From: Nitrososphaerota archaeon
GTDB taxonomy: Archaea; Thermoproteota; Nitrososphaeria; Nitrososphaerales; Gagatemarchaeaceae
NCBI GenBank assembly: GCA_027887005.1
Contig: JAPCJI010000004.1
Location: forward strand, 1-64,000
DNA length: 64,000 bases
Direction of reading: 5' to 3'
Part shown: positions 56,822-64,000 of the stretch, in pieces
Numbering within the stretch: the first letter of the stretch is position 1
Layout: each line of letters starts with the position of its first letter
Position numbers and translations under genes: made by a program
The notes under the pieces: generated by a model
Database searches by the model: none
What the model saw: only the letters and a program-made list of their open reading frames with translations
What the model was told of the DNA's origin: nothing

Positions 56822-58534
56822 ATGAGAATTTTCTATTCTCGTCAAAGACGTGCGATTTCCCGGATTCTGACGATCATTGTTATTGTGCTCATCGCAGTAG
56901 TGGCAGTTGCCGCCTACGAAATCTTCGCCCCCTCAACAGTCAGCAACCATCACCCCCAGGGGAAGGTTCTGGTCGCAATCAGGAACGCCCAGACAAGCGA
57001 CATGGACCCGCGGGAAACTTCGAGCATCGACGTGGTCCAGAACGTCTACGACAGGCTCACCCTAGTTGAGCCGAACCAGACGGTGGTTCCACAGCTCGCG
57101 TTGAGCTGGACTTCGGCCAACAACTACACGCAATGGACCTTCAAGCTGAGGCAGGGGGTCACCTTCCACGACGGGACTCCGTTCAACTCCACCGCTGTCG
57201 TCTTCTCTATAACCAACACGGCACATCTGGGGCAGGGAGATGCACCTGACGTCTGGAACGGACTGGCGAGCGTTGCAGCCGTCGACCCCTACACCGTCCA
57301 GATCAACTGGACTTTCCCTGCAAACGTCCCTGCCATAGTGGGAGCCGGCTACTCCGCTTTCATTTTCAGCCCGCACATCTGGACCTACTCTGGCGTCAAA
57401 GCAGGGAACGAAACAGGCCTGTCCTTCTGGTTCGGCAGGTACCACGACGATGGGAGTGGGCCGTACATTATCGTGACAAACGAGTCCGCCTTTGCGACCG
57501 GGATAACCCTGTGGGCAAACACCAAGTACTGGGGAGGCTGGCAGCCAAACCAGTTCAGCCAGGTCTTCATCAAGTTCGTATCCCAACCCAACACCGCGGT
57601 ACAACTTCTCCAATCAGGGCAGGTGAACATGACCGGCATCAGCGGCAACTTCCAGTTCCTGCCATCGCTCAGGGCTCAGGGTGTTGTCGCCGATCCGGCG
57701 ACGTCTTTCGCTACAATCTGGTGCCTCTTCAACACGCGCCACCCTCTTCTGGACAGCTCCGTGGTGAGGAGGGCTCTCCTCACGGCCGTCAACTACGGCC
57801 AGGTCCTTAACCAGTCCTTCTATGGTTACGGGCACCTCTTCAGCGGTGGGATAAACCCAGGAAAGTTCGGCTACAGCAGCTCTGTCCCCGGCTATCCAGC
57901 CCAAGGAAACATCACCGAAGCAAAAGCGCTCCTAAGGTCCGTCGGCATAACCGGAGGGCTGAATGCGTCCTGGGTTGTGACATATTCGACAGGCAGCCCC
58001 TTCCTTGCAATCGCCGCTCAGGTGTTGCAGACGAACTGGGCGCCACTCGGCGTCACCCTCAGCATACAGGGGACGGATTTCGCTTCCCTTTCGATCAAGG
58101 CGGGATATTACAACTCTGCCACGAAGACCGTCTTCTCCCCCGGCCCGCTGAGTTACGCCAGCAGTAGCCAAGCTCAAGACATACTGCTCCTCAATTGGGT
58201 GGGCACGACCAACGATCCATGGCTGGTGCCCAACGAGCTGTTCGCCATCCAGCCGGATCCATACGAAAACGACATCCTGTACAACTGGAGCTACTGGCAC
58301 AACTCGACATACACCACACTTCTGCAGCAGGCGCACATCGATGAGGCCCTCAACCCTCCCCGATCCATACAGGAGTTCGCGAAGTCGAACCTCATGCTCT
58401 ATCAGGGCGCTCCTGGCTGGGCACTCTATGGTGAGAAGACCGTGCTAGCGCTGGGACCCCACGTAAAGGGCTACGTTGCGAATCCGAACTACGGGTTCGC
58501 GTACCCATTCTGGTACCAGATGTACTACGGTTGA
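56822..58534 (+). CDS. Oligopeptide ABC importer substrate-binding protein (SBP_bac_5), second system
   Basis: The 570-residue protein has an N-terminal anchor (ILTIIVIVLIAVVAVAAYEI), and an SBP_bac_5 domain beginning VLVAIRNAQTSDMDPRETSS with WTFKLRQGVTFHDGTPFNS near residues 107-125. Unlike the binding protein at 27140 it has almost no Ser/Thr linker. It is the first gene of a compact A-B-C-D-F operon, with the next start 6 bases after its stop. The substrate is a peptide or peptide-like compound by family. Confidence 0.93.
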   Translation: MRIFYSRQRRAISRILTIIVIVLIAVVAVAAYEIFAPSTVSNHHPQGKVLVAIRNAQTSDMDPRETSSIDVVQNVYDRLTLVEPNQTVVPQLALSWTSANNYTQWTFKLRQGVTFHDGTPFNSTAVVFSITNTAHLGQGDAPDVWNGLASVAAVDPYTVQINWTFPANVPAIVGAGYSAFIFSPHIWTYSGVKAGNETGLSFWFGRYHDDGSGPYIIVTNESAFATGITLWANTKYWGGWQPNQFSQVFIKFVSQPNTAVQLLQSGQVNMTGISGNFQFLPSLRAQGVVADPATSFATIWCLFNTRHPLLDSSVVRRALLTAVNYGQVLNQSFYGYGHLFSGGINPGKFGYSSSVPGYPAQGNITEAKALLRSVGITGGLNASWVVTYSTGSPFLAIAAQVLQTNWAPLGVTLSIQGTDFASLSIKAGYYNSATKTVFSPGPLSYASSSQAQDILLLNWVGTTNDPWLVPNELFAIQPDPYENDILYNWSYWHNSTYTTLLQQAHIDEALNPPRSIQEFAKSNLMLYQGAPGWALYGEKTVLALGPHVKGYVANPNYGFAYPFWYQMYYG

Positions 58535-58540
58535 GCTGCC

Positions 58541-59593
58541 TTGAATGTGGGCTGGTACGTAGTCAGAAGAGCTCTCCTGTCTCTCCTGGTGATACTGGGA
58601 ACCGTTACAGTAACCTTCTATTTTTCTCACCTGCTCCCTGGGAATCCTGCGACCCTCTACGCAGGAAGCAATCCCAGCCCTGAAGAGATCCAAAGAATCA
58701 CCCAGCAATACGGATTCGACAAGCCTCCCTTGGTCCAGTACTGGATCTACATTACGGGAATCTTCAGCGGTAACCTAGGTATCTCCAACATCGTAAGGCA
58801 GCCGGTCGCCAGCCTTGTATTCCAGGCTCTGCCAAACTCGCTTGCACTCGCCGCCATGGCGGCCATGATAGCCGCCATCATAGGGATCCCGCTGGGAATC
58901 CTCGCCGCCCGAAGCCGGAACAGAAGGCTCGACAGCATACTCCGCATCTTCTCGATGGGGCTGGTTGCAGTCCCCCAATTCTGGTCGGGGCTCATTCTCC
59001 AGATCGTCTTCTTCTCGACACTCCATGTTCTCCCTCTCGGTGGCTACGGAGGCTCCTTGTTCTTCTTCACTCAGCATCCCATCCCCACCATAACTGGCTC
59101 CTACGTCGTCGACGCCCTCCTCTCCGGCAACTTCGCTACAGAGGGGCGGATACTCTGGAGCCTGATACTCCCACTCGCGACGCTTTCGGCCTATCCCATC
59201 GGCGTGGTGATCAGGCAGACGAGGGCTGCGATGATAGGGACCCTGAATCAGGACTTCATCCGCACTGCCAGGGCCTACGGAATACCCAGGAGAGAGATCG
59301 AAATGAAGTATGCCCTCAAGAACGCCTTTGCCCCCGTCCTAGTCTCCCTCGGGCTTATCTTCGCCGGCTCTCTGATAGGGGTCGTCTTCGTGGAGGACAT
59401 ATTCGTCCTCCAGCCCGGGCTGGGCTCGCTCATCAGGACAGGACTCGGGGTGGGGACCACCTCCACTTCGATCAGCTCTCCTGACGTTCCCTTGATCATC
59501 GGGGTCTCTGTAGTAGTCTGCATCGTCTACGTCGTGACCAACTTCGCCGTCGACATGATTCAGCTGATGATGGACAGGAGAATCAATGTCTAA
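58541..59593 (+). CDS. Oligopeptide ABC importer permease (OppB/DppB type), second system
   Basis: The 350-residue protein starts at TTG 58541 and shows the DppB pattern: FYFSHLLPGNPATLYAG after the first membrane segment, the EAA loop (FIRTARAYGIPRREIEMKYA) and SLIGVVFVEDIFVLQPGLGS near the C-terminus, with six membrane segments. The stop overlaps the OppC ATG by one base (TAATG). It is part of the second importer. Confidence 0.93.
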   Translation: MNVGWYVVRRALLSLLVILGTVTVTFYFSHLLPGNPATLYAGSNPSPEEIQRITQQYGFDKPPLVQYWIYITGIFSGNLGISNIVRQPVASLVFQALPNSLALAAMAAMIAAIIGIPLGILAARSRNRRLDSILRIFSMGLVAVPQFWSGLILQIVFFSTLHVLPLGGYGGSLFFFTQHPIPTITGSYVVDALLSGNFATEGRILWSLILPLATLSAYPIGVVIRQTRAAMIGTLNQDFIRTARAYGIPRREIEMKYALKNAFAPVLVSLGLIFAGSLIGVVFVEDIFVLQPGLGSLIRTGLGVGTTSTSISSPDVPLIIGVSVVVCIVYVVTNFAVDMIQLMMDRRINV

Positions 59594-60546
59594 TGAACGC
59601 CAACTCCCCTCGCCTCAAGTGGACAGGCAGAATCGCGCGTTCCATCCGGCCACTCCTTCACCAGAAGATGTTCCTGGCCGGGATAATCATCGTTGGGACT
59701 ATGGTTTTCATTGGAATCTTCGCACCTTGGGTATCTCCCTATCCAGACCAAGGAGCGGGCCAGACCGCCAACACTACATGCCCGACCTCGGCCGCCGGCA
59801 TCTGTCCCCCCTCGTGGCAACACCTCTTCGGAACCGAACAGACTGGCCGCGACATCATGAGCAGAATCTTCTTCGGCATCCGGACCTCGATCACAATCTC
59901 AGTTCTGGTTGTCATGATGGCCGTGGCCATCGGGCTCGCCGTTGGGCTAACCGCGGGATACTTCGGAGGCCTCATCGACGAAGCACTGATGCGGATTACA
60001 GACATCTGGCTGTCGTTCCCCCACCTCATCCTCGCCCTGGTGATAGTCGCCGTCCTCGGGCCAGGTTTCAACGATGTCTTGATCGCGCTCGGGGCGACCT
60101 GGTGGCCGGGCTTTGCGCGCCTTGCGAGGGCACAGGCGTTGGAGATACGTAGCAGACCCTACGTCATCGTCGCCAAGGCCGGCGGGGCCAGCAACAGGAG
60201 CATCATAGCAAGGCACATACTTCCCAACGCAATTTCTCCCCTGCTGGTGCTGATATCAGTCGACCTAGGGGCCGTCATCCTTGCTGAGGCAGGGCTGAGT
60301 TTTCTGGGTCTCGGGGTCAGGCCCCCAACCGCCGACCTGGGAGTCATGATAGCCGAATCCGCGAATCAAATCGCTACTTCTTGGTGGTACGCCTTATTCC
60401 CGGGCATCTTCCTCACTACCCTGGTGATCGGGTTCAACCTGGTGGGCGACACAATTAGAGACAGGCTCGACCCGAAGCTCCGGGTGGACATAGGGATGAT
60501 GGACGCTGGCAAGCTGGGCCTTGGCAAGCTGGGGAGGCGCAACTGA
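59593..60546 (+). CDS. Oligopeptide ABC importer permease (OppC/DppC type), second system
   Basis: The 317-residue protein has the DppC layout: first membrane segment MFLAGIIIVGTMVFIGIFAP, extracytoplasmic HLFGTEQTGRDIMSR, and the EAA loop RSRPYVIVAKAGGASNRSII. The C-terminus GDTIRDRLDPKLR is family-typical. It is coupled to OppB by TAATG, and the OppD ATG follows its stop by four bases. Confidence 0.93.
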   Translation: MNANSPRLKWTGRIARSIRPLLHQKMFLAGIIIVGTMVFIGIFAPWVSPYPDQGAGQTANTTCPTSAAGICPPSWQHLFGTEQTGRDIMSRIFFGIRTSITISVLVVMMAVAIGLAVGLTAGYFGGLIDEALMRITDIWLSFPHLILALVIVAVLGPGFNDVLIALGATWWPGFARLARAQALEIRSRPYVIVAKAGGASNRSIIARHILPNAISPLLVLISVDLGAVILAEAGLSFLGLGVRPPTADLGVMIAESANQIATSWWYALFPGIFLTTLVIGFNLVGDTIRDRLDPKLRVDIGMMDAGKLGLGKLGRRN

Positions 60547-60550
60547 ACCG

Positions 60551-61534
60551 ATGTCAGGCAACGCCGAACTCCTGACTGTCAACAATCTCTCCCTGGACTA
60601 CCTTACTGCACAGGGGTCCACCCATGCCCTGAACGGAGTCAGCCTCTCTCTGAAGAAGTCGCAGATCCTGGGAATCGTCGGGGAGTCGGGATCGGGAAAA
60701 TCGACCCTCGCGTATGCGCTGACCCGGCTGCTTCCACGAAACGCTGTGTACCGCTCAGGCGAGGTCCGCTTCGACGGGTTGTCCATGCTCGACCTTCCAG
60801 AGGAGAAGCTCCGTAGAATCCGTGGAAAGCGAATCTCCATGGTCTTCCAGGACCCGATGACATCCCTGAATCCCCTCTTCAAGGTGAAAGACCAGATAGG
60901 CAGGGTCCTCGAACTCCATAGGGGAGTCGACAGGGCCGAGGCGAAACGCCTTGCGGTGGGGCTTCTGAAGGCGGTTGAGCTTCCTGACCCCGAACAGGTG
61001 CTAGACTCCTATCCCTTCCAACTGAGCGGAGGAATGCAGCAGAGGACCATGATAGCGATGGCGCTTTCGACCCAGCCCGACCTGATAATTGCCGACGAGC
61101 CCACTTCCGCAGTCGACGCGACCATCCAGGTCCAGATCCTCGAACTTCTTTCACGGCTGAGGCGCGAGCACGAGTTCTCCATGCTCTTCATCACCCACAG
61201 CCTGAACGTGGTTTCAGCCGTCTGCGACTCGATCATCGTGATGTATGCCGGAAGCATTGTCGAAAGTGGAACAGTCTCCAAGATCTTCTCGTCCCCCAAG
61301 CATCCGTACACCCAGGCCCTCTTCGCGGCGGTTCCAAAGCCCAGGAAGAGCGTTGGCGAGGAAAAGATTCTAGCGTCAATAGGGGGGAGCCCTCCTGACC
61401 CTCAGGCCCTTCCTTCTGGATGCAAGTTCCATCCCAGGTGCCCCTATGTCTTCCTTAGGTGCAGGACAGAAGATCCCGCCTTCAGATTCGTTGAGCCGGG
61501 ACACGCGGTGGCCTGCCACCTGTATCAGAGTTGA
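60551..61534 (+). CDS. Oligopeptide ABC importer ATPase (OppD/DppD type), second system
   Basis: The 327-residue ATPase has Walker A GESGSGKST, signature LSGGMQQRT, Walker B LIIADEPTSAVD and switch histidine FITHSLNV, and ends with the oligopeptide domain and cysteine motif (CKFHPRCPYVFLRC). ATG 60551 is the first start after the OppC stop. Compared with the first system's OppD it keeps the usual DEPTSA sequence. Confidence 0.94.
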   Translation: MSGNAELLTVNNLSLDYLTAQGSTHALNGVSLSLKKSQILGIVGESGSGKSTLAYALTRLLPRNAVYRSGEVRFDGLSMLDLPEEKLRRIRGKRISMVFQDPMTSLNPLFKVKDQIGRVLELHRGVDRAEAKRLAVGLLKAVELPDPEQVLDSYPFQLSGGMQQRTMIAMALSTQPDLIIADEPTSAVDATIQVQILELLSRLRREHEFSMLFITHSLNVVSAVCDSIIVMYAGSIVESGTVSKIFSSPKHPYTQALFAAVPKPRKSVGEEKILASIGGSPPDPQALPSGCKFHPRCPYVFLRCRTEDPAFRFVEPGHAVACHLYQS

Positions 61535-61541
61535 TCATCGC

Positions 61542-62579
61542 TTGGAAACCCTAGTGTCCGTAAGATCTCTCAAGAAGTACTTCCCTGTGAGCCGCCTCCC
61601 GCTCACGAAGAAAGAGTACATCAAGGCCGTGGACGGCGTTAGCTTCGACATCGAGAAGAACACGGTGTTCGGCCTCGTCGGGGAATCAGGGTCCGGGAAG
61701 AGCACACTTGGCATGAGCATGATCAGGCTCATTGAGCCCACCTCGGGGAAGGTGACGATGGATGGCGTTGACGTGTTGAAACTGAAGGGAAAGGAGCGGA
61801 TGAAGTGGAGCAGCCAACTCTCCTACGTCTACCAGAACCCCCTCTCCTCCCTGGATCCGACCTGGACGGTGAGGCAGTCCATCTCAGAGCCACTGGCATC
61901 GGCCCATGTCCCTGAGAGAGGGAGGGCGGAGATGGTTCTGCAATCACTCGCAAGCGTCGGTCTCCCTGATTATTTCCTGGAAAAGTTCCCCCACGAGCTG
62001 AGCGGGGGTCAGAGCCAAAGAGTGGCCATCGCCAGGGCGCTTGTGAGGCGGCCGAAGTTCATGATCCTCGACGAGCCCACCTCAGCGCTCGACGTCTCCA
62101 TTCAGGCACAGCTTCTGAACCTCCTGATTGAGATCCAGACCGAGTTCGGCCTCACCTTCTTCTACATCTCACACGACCTGAACGTGGTCGGACGAATCTG
62201 CGACAGGATTGCGGTGATGTACCTCGGGAAGGTGGTCGAGATTGCGGACGTCTGGGCGCTCTTCAGCTCCCCCATGCACCCCTATACCCAAGCCCTGATT
62301 TCGACGACCCATTCCAAGTCTTTGAACTTCCTCGGCTTCCGACTGAGCGGTGAGCCCCCGAGCCCTCGGAACCCTCCGATGGGATGTCACTTCAACACAA
62401 GATGTCCATACGCTACCGACTTGTGCAAGAGCATCGAACCGGAACTCGCAGTCGTGAAGGGGGACCATCTCGTGGCCTGCCATAACCTCGACCTTGTGGC
62501 CCAGGGGAAGATTCAGGTCCCTGAGAACTTCCATCCGATCTCCACGAGCGGGGTCGAAACCGGAGGTCAGGTTGATTAA
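61542..62579 (+). CDS. Oligopeptide ABC importer ATPase (OppF/DppF type), second system
   Basis: The 345-residue ATPase starts at TTG 61542, seven bases after the OppD stop; an extension overlapping OppD has no family match. It has YFPV at the start, Walker A GESGSGKST, signature LSGGQSQRV, Walker B FMILDEPTSALD and switch histidine YISHDLNV, and a C-terminal cysteine motif (CHFNTRCPYATDLC). It completes the second importer. Confidence 0.93.
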   Translation: METLVSVRSLKKYFPVSRLPLTKKEYIKAVDGVSFDIEKNTVFGLVGESGSGKSTLGMSMIRLIEPTSGKVTMDGVDVLKLKGKERMKWSSQLSYVYQNPLSSLDPTWTVRQSISEPLASAHVPERGRAEMVLQSLASVGLPDYFLEKFPHELSGGQSQRVAIARALVRRPKFMILDEPTSALDVSIQAQLLNLLIEIQTEFGLTFFYISHDLNVVGRICDRIAVMYLGKVVEIADVWALFSSPMHPYTQALISTTHSKSLNFLGFRLSGEPPSPRNPPMGCHFNTRCPYATDLCKSIEPELAVVKGDHLVACHNLDLVAQGKIQVPENFHPISTSGVETGGQVD

Positions 62580-62580
62580 C
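62573..62580 (+). promoter_or_regulatory. TATA box overlapping the OppF stop codon
   Basis: GATTAACA is centred about 30 bp before TTG 62607 and includes the TAA stop of OppF, so the phosphoesterase gene can be transcribed separately from the operon. Confidence 0.5.
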
Positions 62581-62606
62581 ACTGGGCTGCGGGGCGAAGC
62601 TGCCTG

Positions 62607-64000
62607 TTGAAGTGGACCAAGCGAGCCGCCGTAGCCGTAATCGTGGTCACCCTCGCGATCTATGCGTTCCCTCCGCTGGTCTCGACTGCCCAGCCTTCGA
62701 AGATACAGCACATCATCTTCATCATCCAGGAGAACCACAGCTTCGACAACTACTTCGGGAAGTATCCGGGCGCGAACGGGTTCCCATCCGGGCTCGCCAT
62801 CCCTGTAGACCCCAGCAATCCGACCTCCAAGGTATACGTTCCATATCTGCTCTCCGACGCCCAGCCCATCAATCTGACAGGCGATGAGCTCCCTCCTGGG
62901 GTATCCGATCCGATACAGTTGACCTTCAACCAGTCCCTGTTCCTACCGCACCATCTGAGCAGCGAGAGCGCCGGCCTCTTGACCAATTCCTGGGGCGCTG
63001 CGCATCAAGCCTATGCCAACGGCAAGATGAACGGGTTCATCACCGCCCAGGGAGGAAACACTGAAACCATGGGTTACTACGACATGAAGGACATCCCGTA
63101 CTACTGGGACTACGCTGGCCACTACCTACTTGCTGACAACTTCTTCTCTTCTTTGATGGGTCCGACCTTCCCGAACCACCTGTACATCGCTTCTGGAGCC
63201 TCGGGCCCCGTAGCGGGGAACTACGGCTGGCTTGTGAACGGCTCCATCATCGCGAATCTGGGGGATTCCTATCCCTACAGTAGCCTGAGCCTCGGCTGGT
63301 CGACCCTCGCCCAGGAGATGTCGATGAAGAACGTCAGCTGGAACTGGTACGACGGGGACCCCGACGTCACAGTGGGAGGCGCTTGGAACGTCCTTCCACT
63401 TTTCGGCTACTTCCAGCACCACCCCGACCAGGTCACGCAGCACATCAAGAGCACCCAGTACTTCAGCCCTGACATCCAGGCGGGGAAGCTCGCCTCCGTT
63501 ACCTGGGTCATCCCCGGCTCCTGGGAACCTCCCACGTACCCGTCGGGATGCTCAGGGGTCGACACCAGCGAACACCCGCCGGCTAGGAGTGACTGCGGGA
63601 TGGACTACGTCTCCTACCTCGTGAACCAGGTTATGAAGAGCTCCTACTGGAACTCCACAACCATCGTGCTGACCTGGGACGACTGGGGAGGCTTCTACGA
63701 CCATGTGGCCCCGCCCCGGGTGGACAACTTCGGCCTAGGCTTCAGGGTCCCTACGCTCGTCATCTCTCCCTGGGTGAAGCACTCGATAGATCACACCCAG
63801 TACGAATTCGGTTCCATGCTCAAGTTCGCTGAGACGACCTTCGGCCTACCGTCTCTGGGGACCAGGGACGCAAGCGTGAAGGACATGACCTCCATGTACG
63901 ACTTCGGCCAGACACCAAATCCCACACTCATCGAACCGGCCAACTTCTTCCAGCAGGCTCCGCCCTCGAATTCCACCACCTCGCAGTCGACAACCCAGAC
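62607..64000 (+). CDS. Secreted phosphoesterase (phospholipase C-like), 3' end cut by window edge
   Basis: The visible 464 codons start at TTG 62607 with a signal peptide ([20 protein letters not shown]) and then the phosphoesterase-family opening [17 protein letters not shown], followed by [13 protein letters not shown], a [13 protein letters not shown] strand, and [18 protein letters not shown], the C-terminal metal motif. The family includes bacterial phospholipase C and acid phosphatases. The last residues in view are Ser/Thr-rich ([12 protein letters not shown]), suggesting a linker to a C-terminal surface anchor outside the window. Together with the gene at 54480, two such enzymes bracket the second peptide importer. 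Confidence 0.88.
   Translation, partial: MKWTKRAAVAVIVVTLAIYAFPPLVSTAQPSKIQHIIFIIQENHSFDNYFGKYPGANGFPSGLAIPVDPSNPTSKVYVPYLLSDAQPINLTGDELPPGVSDPIQLTFNQSLFLPHHLSSESAGLLTNSWGAAHQAYANGKMNGFITAQGGNTETMGYYDMKDIPYYWDYAGHYLLADNFFSSLMGPTFPNHLYIASGASGPVAGNYGWLVNGSIIANLGDSYPYSSLSLGWSTLAQEMSMKNVSWNWYDGDPDVTVGGAWNVLPLFGYFQHHPDQVTQHIKSTQYFSPDIQAGKLASVTWVIPGSWEPPTYPSGCSGVDTSEHPPARSDCGMDYVSYLVNQVMKSSYWNSTTIVLTWDDWGGFYDHVAPPRVDNFGLGFRVPTLVISPWVKHSIDHTQYEFGSMLKFAETTFGLPSLGTRDASVKDMTSMYDFGQTPNPTLIEPANFFQQAPPSNSTTSQSTTQ

Noticed and set aside
1-64000. CRISPR array, insertion sequence or transposase
   Set aside because: No regularly spaced direct repeats, transposase motif or terminal inverted repeats with target duplications were seen by eye.

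Overview
The window is chromosomal DNA from an archaeon with a fairly GC-rich genome. It encodes a two-repeat TATA-binding protein and a tRNA-Phe with an archaeal-type insertion, and TATA boxes lie about 23-30 bp in front of many start codons. Peptide ABC transporters with Thr/Ser-rich anchored binding proteins, an ACT-domain protein, tandem AsnC ligand-binding domains and DUF1326/DUF2182 genes would suit a heterotrophic member of the Thermoproteota, perhaps a Nitrososphaeria-like soil or thermal lineage. That placement is inference; no rRNA or ribosomal marker is present. Many genes start with TTG or GTG, and many TATA boxes imply leaderless or nearly leaderless mRNAs.

Region by region. 0-15 kb: partial peroxiredoxin, two ABC-2 exporters, and genes with a molybdopterin/sulfur theme: a MoeB-rhodanese fusion, a MoaD-like protein ending in GG, a YedY/sulfite-oxidase-like protein, a DsrE protein and a xanthine dehydrogenase/CoxLMS-type hydroxylase with CoxG. 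15-34 kb: a catabolic island with an oligopeptide ABC importer split over several transcription units and interleaved with two class III aminotransferases, a saccharopine-dehydrogenase-like protein, two FAD oxidoreductases and a P1/DmpA-family N-terminal-nucleophile hydrolase. An ECF-type vitamin/metal importer follows. 34-38 kb: a 1,099-residue adenylate cyclase/ATPase/TPR protein.

38-43 kb: a gene-poor stretch with small zinc-ribbon genes, then a mobile-element replication module (AbrB-like regulator, PrimPol fusion, charged coiled-coil protein, ATPase with an apparent +1 frameshift). It ends about 200 bp from the 3' side of a tRNA-Phe gene, a common integration position, but no integrase or repeated att site was found. 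43-54 kb: two more ABC-2 exporters, TBP, an FMN reductase, DUF1684, a stand-alone LigD-type phosphoesterase, a VOC protein and a DUF1326/DUF2182 divergent pair. 54-64 kb: secreted proteins, a second complete oligopeptide importer in collinear order (A-B-C-D-F), and two secreted phosphoesterases on either side of it, the last running off the window.

The least explained parts are the integrated replication module with its palindrome-flanked divergent promoter and frameshifted ATPase, the peptide/aminotransferase/P1-hydrolase island, and several proteins under 75 residues, some coupled to neighbours by 4-base stop/start overlaps.
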